NCBI GenBank assembly: GCA_900074885.1
Contig: FJUW01000013.1
Coordinates: 1,035,580-1,099,579, forward strand
Direction of reading: 5' to 3'
DNA: 64,000 bases
DNA from: Rhynchosporium graminicola
Taxonomy: Eukaryota; Ascomycota; Leotiomycetes; Helotiales; Ploettnerulaceae
Part shown: one piece after another, positions 22,292 through 34,462 of the stretch
Layout: each line of letters begins with the position of its first letter
Position numbering within the stretch: position 1 is the stretch's first letter
Position numbers and translations under genes: made by a program
Notes under the pieces: model-generated
What the model was told of the DNA's origin: nothing
The model's input: the letters and a program-made list of their open reading frames with translations, nothing else
The model's database searches: none

Positions 22292-22745
22292 ATGCGATGC
22301 GATGCGATGCCAATACAATAGCTGGAACCAAGCCAAACTCCAGACACATACATCATACATACATACATACATACATACATACATAAACCCATACATACAT
22401 CCATTATAGCTACATACATAGCAAGGGGCAAGCAAGGTAAGGGAGGGAAAGTAAATATGCTCCAGCTCCAGCTCCAGCTCCAGCTCCCATCCGAAGTTCG
22501 GACGATTCTTATACTATAAGTATAGTGCGGGCAAAGTGGCGTTGGGGGTCTTTTAGGGGAGTCAGTCTTGACTACGAGACTACTACTCAATCACAAGGCG
22601 AGGAGAATTCTTTATTCCATTACTCAGTCCATCATCCGCACTTGCTCATTCATCTCATCGCATCGCATCGCATCGCATCGCCTTCCATTCTTCTTTCTCC
22701 CTCCTCACTGCACATCTATTTTCTCCATTCCGAAAGAGAATATAG

Positions 22746-22778
<33 letters not shown>
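22292..22778. repeat. Cluster of simple repeats
   Basis: In order: (ATGCG)n at 22,292-22,310, (CATA)n at about 22,354-22,385, (AGCTCC)n at about 22,460-22,487, (CATCG)n at about 22,656-22,681, and (TA)n at 22,748-22,778. The two pentanucleotide tracts are the same unit on opposite strands. The whole cluster lies 650-1,140 bases upstream of the F-box gene. The long frames through it are repeat translations, not genes. Confidence 0.85.
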
Positions 22779-22779
<1 letters not shown>

Positions 22780-23432
22780 CGACATAACTATATCTATTGG
22801 AGCTGCAGCCCCGTGGCCAAGCTCACTCACCCGACACCTTCATCTGCAACAACCATACCGTACAGATCCTCCGAAGAATATCCAACACTACCAAGCTTTG
22901 CTAAATCAATTCCTTGACACAACACGCACCTCGTGCCCAACACTTGATACGCGCTTGGCTCCGTCCATTATCAAACATTACACAACACCATTCCAATCCG
23001 GGGTAGCGAACGGACAGACGAAGGCGGGGAAGCTGCCACCGCGAGTTTCGTTGACTAAAGTCGTGAGGATCGTGTGTCAGACTTTCATTGCACTCACCAG
23101 AGACAGGCTGTTCTCACGACTCGCCTTCCAAACACAGTGCAACACCATCGCATCATCTTACTCCCATAGACATAGACGCACATCGTTTGCGTGCCTGACT
23201 AAGAGAAATTCCATTCGCTAGGGCTGGGTCTGATCTGGTCTGGTCTGGTCTGGTCCGATCTGTTGGCTTCCATTGTTGCGTTGCTGCACAGGCACGCGAA
23301 TCCCGAGCACGCTATTACTTCTTGTTTCCCATTCACCGTTACACAATATAAACACCTCCGCGGACCTCCACCGCATCTCGAGGATCTTAGAAATAGGGGA
23401 AGAGCGTCTCTTTTCGAGGAAAAAACAAAAGA
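22779..23432. other. Upstream region and 5' leader of the F-box gene
   Basis: This is pyrimidine-rich with several short upstream ATGs and a (CTGGT)n tract at about 23,230-23,255. One plus-strand frame (22,568-23,221) is open but has biased low-complexity composition and no domain. It is more likely promoter and 5' untranslated sequence. Confidence 0.5.
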
Positions 23433-25405
23433 ATGGCAGTCACTCCTAACTCTGTTGGCCGAAAGGTCGTGCCTCCTTTGCCGTACATGCCGGAGAAGAA
23501 GACCGCACCAATTTCCGATTCGGTTGATCGAGCTTCATTTTCTAGTACCAAGGAATCTCACATGGGGGGCATTGCGCAGACATTCACAGAAACCAAGACA
23601 AGCTCGTATCTACGGAACGAGTATATCCAAGATGAAGACGCCATTCTCGACGACTCATCATCCGGTTCAGCAACGCCACCCGATTTACTCAGACCTGATT
23701 CTGATTCGGGTCGGGGAATGTTAACGAACCCTCACAGTAATCTCCATGGATTCGTCTGTCCTTGCGATGGGTTCAAGGGCTGGAAGGACATTAGTGTGAG
23801 AGGGAGAATCGCGAGCAGGAGTTCTGGAGATCTGAAGGGCTTGGCAAGATGGGATTGGGATTTGAAGGCGGATGAGAACGTCAAGATGACGGGGACGACT
23901 TTGAAGGATAATGGAAAAAATCCTGCCGGGAAGAGTCCGTTTGAATCGCTTCCCGTGGAATTGCTTGGTGAGAGATAATCCTCCTTCCTAAATCAGCTGA
24001 TGTTGGATATTGGCTAACATTTACAGGCGCCATTATTGACCAATTGGCAACTGATATCCCACCAGGAGGATTCACAGCCAGAAATATTGACTTGATGTCT
24101 CTGCTTCTCACATCACGGGGAATCCACTCAGCGACACTGTCCACTTTATATGCTCAAGTCACAATTCCACATTCGAGAATCTTCCGCAAATTCCTTTCTC
24201 ATATCAGCGCACACCCCGCTTTGGGAACGATTGTTCGCCGGCTGGATTTCTCCCATTTCAACCCAACAGGAGCTGGAATGTCTGCTAGAGAAAGAGCCCA
24301 AACTCAGAACCTCATCCCAGAGACTCTCCTCCAAGCTCTTCTCCTGACCACCAACCTACAGGAATTCCTTGCTCAGGAACATATCGACGATGAACTGTCT
24401 CCCGCAGTCTTAAAGACATTGCTTTGCGACCTACCAAAGTTGAAAGCGCTCGACTTCTGCGCTTGCTCATCAACGTCCTTCCGCGAATCTTTCAATGCCA
24501 TAATCAATTCTCAGATGCTCCCCTCCACCCTCCCCATCGCACGACTAAGTCTTCACGAATGCACTATTCTGCCCTCCTCAGTCTTCGATTCTATTCTCCC
24601 CCGTCTAACCCGCCTCACCCATCTCGATGTAGCACACACCCGCATCACCGACTCCGCACTCCACTCCATCCCACATACCGCGCGTCTCACCCATCTCAAC
24701 CTGAGCAAATGCTCCCACCTCTCCGGCGCATCAGTTGTCAACTTCCTTACCACCCACCCCGCAGCCAAAGAACTCATTTACCTAAATTTAGCCATGGACG
24801 CCAAATCCTCTGAGATGCTCACTTCCGCAGACCTCACCGCCTTGATCCCTTGTCTCCCAGCGACTCTCCGTTCTCTGAATCTGAAAGGTTCTAAAATGGG
24901 AAAAGAGCATATCGAACTCCTACTCCCATTCACTAAGCATGTTGAAGAGCTGGGTTTGGGAAGACATCTCGACCTGTGCGAGCTCACACGCCTCTTCGTC
25001 CCGGATTGTGACCTCTCCATCGCCGAGCAAATAGCTTGGATACCTCACTCCTTGCGTTACATTGATGTTTCCGACCTATCAGTCGCACAATTAGATCTCA
25101 GCACCTTATTCGGATCCAGCTGTCCCGTTCTTAAATCCATGACTGAGCCTCTCGAAGTCTTGGAATTGAGTGCTGAGGTGTTAAAAAGGTTAGAGAAAGC
25201 GCCGGCTGTTAAGAGAGCAGGATGGTGCATTAAAGAGGCTGGACGAAGAGGATGGTTGGTGAGATTACCAAGGGAAGGAGGTGTGAAGGATGAGGGTGCA
25301 AGGAGCTGGAAGTGGGGCGCTACGTATTGGGGTATGAGGAAGGTTCCTGTTGCTAGGGCAGAGGTGGGCGGGATTTATGGACATTATATGTTTAAGAAGA
25401 ATTGA
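23433..25405 (+). CDS. F-box and leucine-rich-repeat protein
   Basis: Two exons, 23433-23967 and 24027-25405, give 637 residues. The intron (23,968-24,026, GTGAGA...TTACAG, with a GGCTAAC branch site) joins LPVELL to GAIIDQL. That restores an F-box-like start (SPFESLPVELLGAIIDQL) at about residues 168-185, after a long, probably disordered N-terminal region. The rest contains leucine-rich repeats of the cysteine-containing GRR1/AMN1 type, such as LTHLDVAHTRITDSAL, LTHLNLSKCSHLSGA and LRSLNLKGSKM. Proteins of this design bind Skp1 through the F-box and hold substrates for SCF ubiquitin ligases through the repeats; the substrate cannot be told. The alternative is a Skp1-independent LRR protein, because the F-box is weak. 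Confidence 0.85.
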
Positions 25406-26860
25406 GCGAGGAGTACGGTTTCGACATCCTTATTCTTGGAGAGAATTGTAGTGTTTCGTGATTCCTGACGGTGAACACGCTGAAGCGAATGAGAGCGAGA
25501 TTGCGAATTCCTGGAAGTTATGAGCACTTGAATATCTCTCCTCTCTTCCGAGCATGGCTTTTCTTGTCCGGAATCAGTACAAGAGCAGCATAGCGCAGTC
25601 ATTCCCTAAACATCGCACCACACCACTCTCGGCTCTCATCCAGGACCTCTCTTACGAGCACCCGGCACCTGATAGCAATGGCCCATTTGAGGTTCAGAAT
25701 CAATGGAGCGAAGGATAGATGTGACAACCTTGGTTTCTGAATCCCAAGCAAGGAAGGAGCAAGCTAAGGCATTGGACAGGGGGAAAAAAATCCACTCTCA
25801 TTCAAAAAGGTAGCGAGGAGTTTTGTTTTGCTTTGTTTGGTAAACAAGTGAGTGAGCGAGCGAGCGAGTTTCTGCGTTTTGCGTGTGTGTTGTGTGACCT
25901 TTTTGCGTTTAGCCAGCTTCCAACCATCATCCCAGGGAGGTTTTTCTTGCTACTGGGTAAAAATCGGCAATTGGGAGATTGGGAGGCAGGGGAGGCAGTG
26001 AGCTACCTACCCTCTTTCTCTCTTTTCCGCTCTCTTTCTCTCAATTTCTTCTTCTTCTTCTTCTTCTTTTGGGCAAGGAACGCAGCGTAGCTTAACACAG
26101 CTCGAGAAAACGAAGGGAAATCCCACCACCGTTCAGCAGTCTGCTTCAAGAATCAAAAACCTTGTACTATATATATATCCTTTCTTGGAACCTGAATGGG
26201 ATCCGGTGAGAAGTGACGTGATGTGAATGGGGCTCTGTGATGTGGATCTTCAGAATTCGGACTCGGTCGGAGTGAAGACTTGAGAGCTGAGACTTGAGAC
26301 TAGGAGTTAGATACTCTAGACGATCAGAGGGATTGTAGGGGAGATTGTGTACATGGTACTGGTACCCGTACCCGGATGTCGCACATTGGCACATTTGCAC
26401 ACTGCACATTTGCACATTCCTATGGATATGGATATGGATATGGATATCTCACGTTGATTGATCCCTTGTCCTTTGTCGGAATATACCTGTACCTCATCTA
26501 TCCAGCTGACGACTACTGTATGCGAATTCCAGATTTAGATTGAGATCTAGATCTAGGTACGTTCTTTCCGTTTTGTCGTGTTTGGATTTGGATCTGTAAG
26601 TACTGTAGTCTGTGGTTGCGGGGATTACTTGCTTAGGAGGTGACAGGTGTGACGTTATACTTGGAGGTTGAATGGATGAGCACGGCATGTATACGTGGGT
26701 AGGTAGGTAGGTGCATATTAACTTGACTACATCGTGCGACCTCACTCATAGACGAGACGAGAAATGGTTCGTGATCCAACCAACGTCATGGTGAGGTATC
26801 CTGCTTTTTGCATCACACGATGAATCTAGAACGACTATATTCATTGATCGGCTTCTACCC
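25406..26860. other. Convergent intergenic region with low-complexity tracts
   Basis: This lies between the F-box gene (+) and the ICln gene (-). It contains (GAGC)n near 25,850, a (TTC)n pyrimidine tract at about 26,046-26,070, tandem ACATTTGCAC-type units at 26,388-26,417, (GGATAT)n at 26,422-26,448 and (GGTA)n near 26,697-26,711. I see no gene. It is long for two 3' untranslated regions, so a non-coding transcript is possible but unproven. Confidence 0.55.
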
Positions 26861-27879
26861 TCATTCTGTTCTAGGTCGTTTACTCTCATCATCTCCCTTG
26901 GTGTCACCATTAACCCCCTTCCCCTCCCCGTTCTCATTCCCATTCTCATTCCCAACCATCTCCTCCCTCGTCCTCGTCCTCCCAGCGCCCTCACCCAAGA
27001 CTTCAACTTCACCTTCAGCCCCCTCCCCACCACCTCCAATCCAATTCCCATCCCCATCAAAGAACTCGTTGACATTCTCCGCCGTAATCCACCCACCGCT
27101 CCCCGGAAACGGCGGCGGCAATCCCCCATCCCCGTTTCCGACGTGCACACCAGGTAACCCACTGATACCCTCATAGCCTACCGAGCCCTCGAACCGGATT
27201 CTGCTATCTGCACCTACGCCTCCACCAGCCAGATCTTCGTCATCTTCATCCATAGGGTCAGGGTGCAGGTTTGAGCAATTTGATACGGCGTCGAACATTT
27301 TCTGGATCGCTTGTTCAGGTGTTTCGTCGGAAGAGGATGGGCTGGTGAGGAGCGTGAGTTCGACTACGTTGTTCATTTCTTCGTCTTCTTCGTTGGAGAG
27401 CGCGTTCGGATCAGAAAGGTCGAGTTGCATGTACAGGCCTTGGATTTGAGTCTCTGGGTTTGAGGGGTCGGAAAGCCGCGAAATGGCGTGCAGTGAGATG
27501 GAGGGGTAGGGGATTGAGAGGCCGGAGGAGAGGGAGGGGTTGTAAAGCGTTAGATTCCTGTACAAGAAAGATGTTAGCTAACGTGCTCCAATTCACAAAG
27601 CGTAAACATAAATCGGTCGTGGAACAGAACATACTCGGAACTAATCCACACATCCAGCGTCTGTACAGTGTCTCTCAAATTCCCATTTTCACCCTCCGCC
27701 CTACCCAGGAGAGCCAAGTTCTCTATCTGATCCATAGACGCGACTACTCGAATGCGATTTTTCTGATAGTGCAGAACCGGCTTTGCGTTGTAGAAGGTTG
27801 ATGGAGTTTGGGTCTGGTGTTCAGTGAGTGTGGTGAATGTGTCCTCCCTGGGAGCTTCGCGGATTGTTGTCGGTGGCAT
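26861..27879 (-). CDS. ICln/Lot5-family PH-like protein
   Basis: Exons 27879-27635 and 27557-26861 give 313 residues. The 77-nt intron has a GTATGT donor, a TTAGCTAAC branch site and a TGTACAG acceptor. The spliced junction reads TLDVWISSENLTLYNPS, followed by IPYPSISLHAIS, the core of the pICln PH-like fold (strand, YP-SISLHA strand). After the domain come acidic, glycine-rich low-complexity stretches with DEDDEDL and a highly charged C-terminus, as is usual for this family. Animal pICln is the methylosome subunit that hands Sm proteins to PRMT5; yeast Lot5 is related but less well understood. A role in snRNP assembly or a Lot5-like role is inferred. Confidence 0.88.
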
Positions 27880-28918
27880 GATCGATGTTTCTGAGGCTGG
27901 GACGGGGATTCCTTGTGTTTAGTTGTGGACGATTAAGCGTGTATTGTCTAGTGGGTGTTGAGGGTTGTGATGTCGTAAGTGCAGGTAGTGGTGTTGATTT
28001 TGACGAGGCTCTGAGAGAAATCTCGGAGCTGACCTGTAAGGCTGAGGGGTAAACAACGCTAGTAGTGGGATACCCAGAGATTTCCCGCTCTGATATCCTG
28101 CCCCTGGCGAGGGAATTTGAACCACCTTTCCCCCATGCCAAGATAGTCACGAACGTGGAGTCACCGCCGAGAAATATGGTATTAATTCCGGGCATTATCT
28201 ATAGAGTTTTTTGTGTTGCATCTGTCTGTCTACCTTAATACTTAGAACCTGGTAGGTAGTGCTTGTCCCGCCTCGCCGGTCAAGTATTGGACCCGAGTCG
28301 TCTGCTCCCCTTTTGACCTTCATGTAGCTCAATAGCTGCAGCGTTACATTTTACAATACTTTCAGCAGGATCGTGTGTACGGAATTCTAACTATACCTAT
28401 GAAATTTGAATTCAAGTTCGAGATCGTATTCGACTTTCTGGAAAAAGTTCGCAGCTACATTACTCCTCAAGTTCGAGTCGCCAAAACGCCGTCAAAGCTT
28501 ACCCAGTAAGTACGGGATTAGTCATTCCAAAACTCGACTTCTATGTATGGCGTCAAGAACAAGCTTTTATTGCCATGTAACCCTGAGAGGCAGGTAAGTA
28601 TGTATCTATATATGCATATGCGGTCGTAAACAACCCTTCATGAATCGTCCATCCCACCAAACAGACCCTGTAGTGAATCCCGAAACGCCATATCCCCAGC
28701 CGTATAGGATGCGAGCAGCATAACATGGTGAGTCAAATACACCCTTCGCCAGCCTGGCGTCATAGTTCAAGCATTTTCGTTCGTTTAATCTGGCCAGACG
28801 TGACCATCCGGCATCCTGGGACTCTCGTATCTCAATTCCGGGAATCGCTGAGCAGATCCTTTTGCGCCGAGTCCTACCCACGACCTATTTCGCCTTTACC
28901 TCGGGATCCATTCCTTCG
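27880..28918. other. ICln promoter and intergenic region
   Basis: This lies upstream of ICln. A minus-strand frame of 124 codons (27,821-28,195) overlaps the ICln start and is serine/proline/threonine-rich with no domain, so I treat it as spurious. Nothing else is visible. Confidence 0.5.
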
Positions 28919-29410
28919 TCATAGACTCAACCTATCCAAACTCAAGCGATCCCGACTAGTATGTCTCTTGATAACACCCAGCTTGAAGTACCTCTCCTCT
29001 CCTGTCGCCGTCCTTCCACCTATATACCACTTCTCCGCTCCCAGGACATCCCTAAACCCCTCACTAGAGCTATCACTCCCCCTTCTGCCTCTTGGAGGTA
29101 TACACCTCGCCGCGGAAGCACTTTCCGCTGCTGGTGATGATGAACCTAGAGGAGACGTTGATGTTCGTGGTGAGTGAAGTGATGTGAGCGCGGTCGAAGT
29201 TGCGCCGCTTTGTTTTGTGGATGCGGATATCGTGCGTGGCTGTGAGGGAGACGTAGTTTGTGAGGAGTGTGGATGCGTGTTTTGGGGAGATGTCTGGGGA
29301 GTTGTTTTGCTTGTTTGCTGAATGGTGGAGTGTGCGCGGAAGGCTGCGAGGAAGTTGGAGAAGAATGGGCGTTGTGTCGGCATATTTTCGATCGGTGGTT
29401 GTTGTTGCAT
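28919..29410 (-). CDS. Small hypothetical protein with conserved-looking C-terminus
   Basis: A single frame of 163 residues from the ATG at 29,410. The second Met at 29,383 (MPTQRPFFSNF) is an equally good start. The N-terminal two thirds are serine/threonine/proline-rich and probably disordered. The C-terminus is compact and better ordered in composition: GRRGSDSSSEGFRD, then GAEKWYIGGRTA, GEERYFKLGV, and a final repeat DRLSL-DRLSL. I recall similar C-termini in unannotated ascomycete proteins but know no function. There is no signal peptide or membrane segment. Confidence 0.6.
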   Translation of the reverse strand: MQQQPPIENMPTQRPFFSNFLAAFRAHSTIQQTSKTTPQTSPQNTHPHSSQTTSPSQPRTISASTKQSGATSTALTSLHSPRTSTSPLGSSSPAAESASAARCIPPRGRRGSDSSSEGFRDVLGAEKWYIGGRTATGEERYFKLGVIKRHTSRDRLSLDRLSL

Positions 29411-30797
29411 GTGTGTTGTTCTCCTCGAAGTTGGAGATCCAGTTGTCCGATATGAAGTCCAAGATGTCCTCCCACTCAGCTGATCTTAGCTAAGACCGCT
29501 TGTGGAAGTAGTAGAAGACGAGGAGTTCGGCTAGAATTTGGACTTGTGGTGCACAGTAAGTGTCTGCAGATCGAGTATATCCGATCCAGTCCAATCCTTC
29601 GTTTGAGCCGCGTTGCAGATGATGCTCGATATGCTGATTTGTTCCCTATCGTTACTGTCCGCTGGTTTGTGATGTGACTGATCACGCCAGTAATGATCTC
29701 CGCGCCCTCAACACCTAGGCAGATTGCTTGGAGGTTTTGTTCTTCGTCTGATGGTCTGCTGCCCGACTCTTTCCTCCTTGTATTGCGCGAATTGTATACG
29801 GTCGCTTGTGTGTAGATTGAAACGCTGGTGTCGCGGTTTCCTATGATCGTTCGTGAATTGCAGAGACAGTAGCCGCCTCGAAAAGGAAGTCGTGGGCTGG
29901 TGATATAGATGAGGGCTTTGAGGGAGTATCAGGATTGAAGTGGGATGACGGCTGTGGGATTCTATCCTTCGGTGCGATTCGGGATGGACAAACAAGATGG
30001 ACGGAGCGGCAGAGGATTATGCGGGACGATTACCTCCGTAGGTGGACGAGCGACAGCTGCCCAATCACAATCTAAGGAATACTCAGCTCGCAGGAACCTG
30101 GATGGTGGGATGAGATGGGATGGGCTGGGATGGGCTGGGATGTGACGATGAGGATGATGAAAGAGGATTCGGGGAAATGGAAATGAAAATGAAAATATTA
30201 ATACTGTATAACTGGAAGTGGAGACGGGATGGCCCAATAAGTACGTAGGTACGAGAAGCAGAGAAGGAAAAGCCTTACATTACGAGTCTCTGTAATTGAG
30301 GCTCGTCTTTCGAAATATGCGAAAAAGATTTGATGCTATGTACGAAGTCAAGTTACAGCTGAAGTGGAGTGCGCAGGTACTAGTTCTGTTGATTATCCGA
30401 GATGAAGGGTCTCTGATGTGACCATTGTATGAGTCGAGATATAAGTAGAAATGCGCCTTGTTGTTATTCGCTTGCTTTTGCAGCCTGAGCGAGGAAGCTT
30501 GACGAACGTTTCCTAGCAAAACCTGCCAGCATATATCTTCGCTTTTGGAATTCCTCACCCGATTTCATGAAATATCGGCAAGCAAGTAGACCGTTCGTAC
30601 TTGTGAATTTTTGCCTAAAGCTCCTCTTATAAGCTCTCCAGAGCAGAGGCTCCTCCAAAAACAAAGTGGTCGACTCAGGCTGAGTCACGTGCCAGGGATC
30701 AGGACCGAGTTTCTCCGAGTCTCAAATTCCTCATCAACCACCTGCCGGACAGCTGTCATTGCAATTGTCCTCCGCAACCTCAAATCTAATATTCAAA
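29411..30797. other. Divergent promoter region between the small hypothetical and QCR10
   Basis: The flanking genes point away from each other, so both promoters should lie here. There is a (TGGGATGGGC)n tract at about 30,116-30,143 and no convincing gene. Frames at 29,260-29,493, 29,708-29,995 and 30,464-30,688 lack domains. Confidence 0.5.
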
Positions 30798-31642
30798 ATG
30801 GCCGTAATGGGCGATGTATGTCCCCCCTGCAGCTTCTGCGATCTACGAGATGTACCTCAACCTACGAAGGGCGAGAGGAGTTGCGATTCTGGGGATCATG
30901 GCTAATTGTGTTTTGCTGGCAGCACCACCCAAGCACCGGCGTTACGCCATGGAAGCAATCGCCGGGATATGCGACTTATAAGAGTCCTTATGGTCCAAAG
31001 TATGTGTTACAACCTCCGGATGGATATGACGAGCCAGATTTGGGCACAAGAGGTTGGAGGAAGAGATGGCGACAGCATCAATGCACCTAGCACAACAAGA
31101 TACGAAGCTTGGGGACTGGCATAGTTGAACTGGGCAATCATGAAGATGGAATTTAGGGCTGACGGTATTGCGCTGCAGGTACAAGATTCAGAGAAACTTC
31201 GGCGGCTGGACAGTCAAGCACTTTGCGAAACTGTAAGTTATACCCCGATTAACCCCAAACGCCAACTTCTACATACTCGTTTCAACGATTCGGAACGGAG
31301 CTGCAGCTCAATGGGAGTTATATGTTGTGAGACTGATAAGAGGCACAGGGGAATGACATTGGGAGCTTTCGGTGGCGTTGCTGGCGTTTTCGCTGTATTC
31401 TTCTTCGCCGAGATACCGAAGGTCAGGAACGATATTATGGTGGTACGTTCACGCCTTCTTTGGTGCGAGTGGGGATTTGTAAGGATGGAGCTGATCGACT
31501 ATAGAATGTGCCATTTATTGGAAAGCATTTTATCAAGGAGATCCCACCTTCTGATAACGTAAGTTGGACTGGTTTCTCTCGTTTCCAGATACCGAGAATA
31601 CGGGATTTTGGTTCTATGTTTCAAGAGGGATTTGAGAGATGA
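30798..31642 (+). CDS. QCR10: Ubiquinol-cytochrome c reductase subunit 10 (complex III)
   Basis: Six exons are needed: 30798-30815, 30923-30999, 31179-31232, 31349-31442, 31505-31558 and 31589-31642, for 116 residues. Donors are GTATGT, GTATGT, GTAAGT, GTACGT and GTAAGT; all acceptors are AG and all phases agree. The assembled protein runs MAVMGDHHPSTG, SPYGPKYKIQ, LGAFGGVAGVFAVFFF (the single membrane helix), AEIPKVRNDIM, then PFIGKHF and IPPSDN. That order matches fungal QCR10, a small one-helix subunit at the edge of the bc1 complex in the mitochondrial inner membrane. Usual homologues end soon after PPSDN, so the last exon (18 codons) is the least certain part. Confidence 0.86.
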
Positions 31643-32961
31643 AGAACTCCTGCCCAAAAAGTCCAATCAGAGCGAGAGGCGACAAATGTTTGCATCCGTT
31701 CAAGATGCTTTGAAAAGGCCCTGGCACAAAAAATATCGAATTGGCTCAAGTCAGCACCGCAGTGCCGAAGAATATTAGACGACGATTGAGTGGCATACAT
31801 GTCAATCCGCTCAGAAGTCCAAGTGGACTTGGGATGCACTTTCCAAACATCTCCGGCACTCATCTTACTCCTTCAAGACTTGAAGAGGGAAAGACTAATT
31901 TTGCATAGCCCTTCTAAACTACGACTCCAAATCGCCGAGGGGCAATCAGAAAGTTTGCAGTACGTGGTTTGAGCTGAATGGAGGTTGGTGGAAGGAAGAA
32001 ACACTGTACAAAAAACACCTATGCGATAGAACATCTTCCAATCACCACATGCTACGATCCCTGTTCTATACCATATTACAGGATTTATTGGGAAGCTCCG
32101 ACGTGGTTCCATACGGTCGTCTATCAGCAATCACTATCCAAGGACCTTCGGACTTCCAAAGTGCAATATCACACCGTCAACATCTTTGGACACAGGGCTA
32201 ATAGAACCCAATTCTTAAACAAGTGTTATATCTATGCAACCAACCCTTAAAACTACCTTCCTGACTAGAGTCCACAAGATTACAACCAAATGAGACCATC
32301 ACGGCGATACCGTAATACAACGAATATGAGGCCAGTAGCAATCTATCACGAACCTTCATAGGCAAGACTCTGATACGGCCTTCTGATGTCCAGGAACTCA
32401 GTAACAGCTTCGGATTAACACCCTTGTTGAAGCAAAACACTCTCACGTGGTGAACTCCCATGTCCACATTATTGATGCTCCAACCAATACCCAGCCTTCA
32501 CTTAAGCGTCGACGATCAATTCCTGTCATGCAACGACGCGACCTTGCAGTGCAGTGCAGAGCAGAGCAGGGCTGCAATCCAATCCTGATCCTGATCCCGA
32601 TCCAGATACAGAAATAGTCCAGGCTGAGGTAAGGAAGGGAGGGGAGGGGTGCGGATAGCTAGGGCAGCGAAGCGCAAACGTGAGGTACTCAGGTACTGTA
32701 GCGCACGGTACAGCGAAGCCAGGGTCATAGTCACCCCGTACCGTATTTGCACCTAAATTACCTTCAAATCTGGAACACCAGACACGACACCTCCTCATCT
32801 ACCAACGCGCCTCCTTACAACCCTTCCAGACATCGTCTTTCGCCTTCGATCCTCTATCTTCCTGTTATTAGCCATCTATAGCTTCGAATATCCATCCTAC
32901 TGCATAGTACACCGATTCTTCACCTGCGACACAAATCCAACACCGAAAGAGAAAATTCATC
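31643..32961. other. Intergenic region upstream of the LYAR-type gene
   Basis: There is no supported gene. The last 450 bases are pyrimidine-rich and include a CCTGATCCTGATCCCGATCC mini-repeat (32,578-32,600), probably promoter and 5' leader of the next gene. Confidence 0.5.
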
Positions 32962-34462
32962 ATGGTTTCCTTTTCTTGCGAGGTATGTTACTGTACGCGC
33001 TCAATTACGAGTACCTTTACTCTGTGGCGTGAACGAGGAAACGACCTAGCCTAACTCGATTTCTGCGACAGAATTGCGGCGATGTCCTCACGAAGAAAAA
33101 GTTGGATCCTCACCGCAATCAATGTTATGGCGCATCGTTCACATGTATCGATTGCATGGTACACTTCTACGGCACCGAGTATCGCGCGCATACTGTACGT
33201 GCCCCTCCACGTTCATCTCAGATGCGCTGACAGTATCGCAGAGCTGTGTGAGTGAAGCACAAAAATACCAGGGCGCGCTATACCGACCGGAGAAGGAAAA
33301 GAAGGGCAGAAACAACAATCAGCAGAACCACTCGCAAGCTCTTGTACAGCAACAACAACAACAACAACAACATGCAGCATACGTTGAAGACGCCGACGAT
33401 GAGTATAACCACAACTCCCATATCGAAATTGTTGAGCCATCGATGCCAGAAGCTCCCTCCCCTCCATCTGCAGCACCAGGCTTCACCCACGAACCGCAAT
33501 CAGTAAATGTCTTCGACTTTTTGGTTGCAGGCTCAACTCCAAATCAGTCACGACTCGACTTGACAGCTCCTGAACCAATGCACATGATTGAAGATACCAG
33601 AGACGAGGATATGGAATCAAATCACGAGCGGGATCTCGTGCGAGTTCGATTCGAAGATAGCGCACATAGTGTATCGGATTTAATTGAATACGGCAACGGG
33701 CCCATTGAAACCTCCAACTCAGAATACCAGACCCCCGCACCCAAATCAGAGCGAGAGCGAGAACGCAAGAAGGACAGGAAACAACGAGAGCTCACTCGTG
33801 AAGAGAAGAAGGATAAGAAGCGCAAGCGTCTCCATGTTGAGACACAGGACCTCGCAGCCCGCGACGATGAGAGCATGACCGATGCACCACCAGTGCTTCA
33901 TTCCGGCCTAACAGGCGGTCTCAACCGCCTCATGTCCCGCCCCTCAGTTTTCCCACCATCCCCAGATTACTCTGGTGGTGATGTAGGTGAAGCTTCCCCC
34001 GGCAGTCCGCTGAAGAAGACGAAACATACCAAGAACCTGAAGCGAGGCCGAGTGAATACCATCAGCAACAATCTCATGTCTCTGATCAGCACCAAGCGGG
34101 TTTCCTCACGCGAACACTCTGAGGATAGACCAAAGAGGAAACACCGCCGCCATCGTGAGGATTCGGACCGTCCTGCTAGAAAGATGATTGAGTACGAGCC
34201 TATGAATGGTGAAGAGGTGGCTTTGGAGGATAATGGCAGTCAGCTGGTTGTCTATCAGCCGAGGGCGGATCTACTGTTGAGCTTCGTTAACAAGGGTCCC
34301 GACAGTGAGCGAGGCCTCAGCATGAACAAGGCATTGAAGAGGTATCATCGTGAGAGAGCGGCGTCGAATACGGGGCTAGGAAAGCATGTTGAGGAGAAGG
34401 AGTTGTGGAGGAGTTTGAGGATGAAGAAGAATGATCGTGGGGAGATTGTGCTCTTTTTGTGA
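32962..34462 (+). CDS. LYAR-type C2HC zinc-finger protein
   Basis: Exons 32962-32982, 33072-33194 and 33242-34462 give 454 residues. Introns are 89 nt (GTATGT) and 47 nt (GTACGT). The first 62 residues form the LYAR zinc-finger unit: SCENCGDVL, KLDPHRNQC, GASFTCIDC, YRAHTSCVSE, YQGALY. The cysteines and histidines are all present only when the introns are removed. A run of about eight glutamines encoded by CAA repeats follows near residue 84. Then come charged coiled or disordered parts with basic clusters (KKDRKQRELTREEKKDKKRKR), and a conserved-type C-terminus (ELWRSLRMKKNDRGEIVLF). LYAR-family proteins are nucleolar and linked to ribosome production or transcription control; nuclear location is inferred from the basic clusters. 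Confidence 0.9.

Noticed and set aside
22568..23221. A 217-codon plus-strand frame upstream of the F-box gene
   Set aside because: It runs through microsatellites, including the TA tract read as IYIYIY, and shows no domain; it is better explained as leader or promoter DNA.
27821..28195. A 124-codon minus-strand frame overlapping the ICln start
   Set aside because: It overlaps the first coding exon in another frame, is S/T/P-rich without domain, and would leave ICln no promoter.
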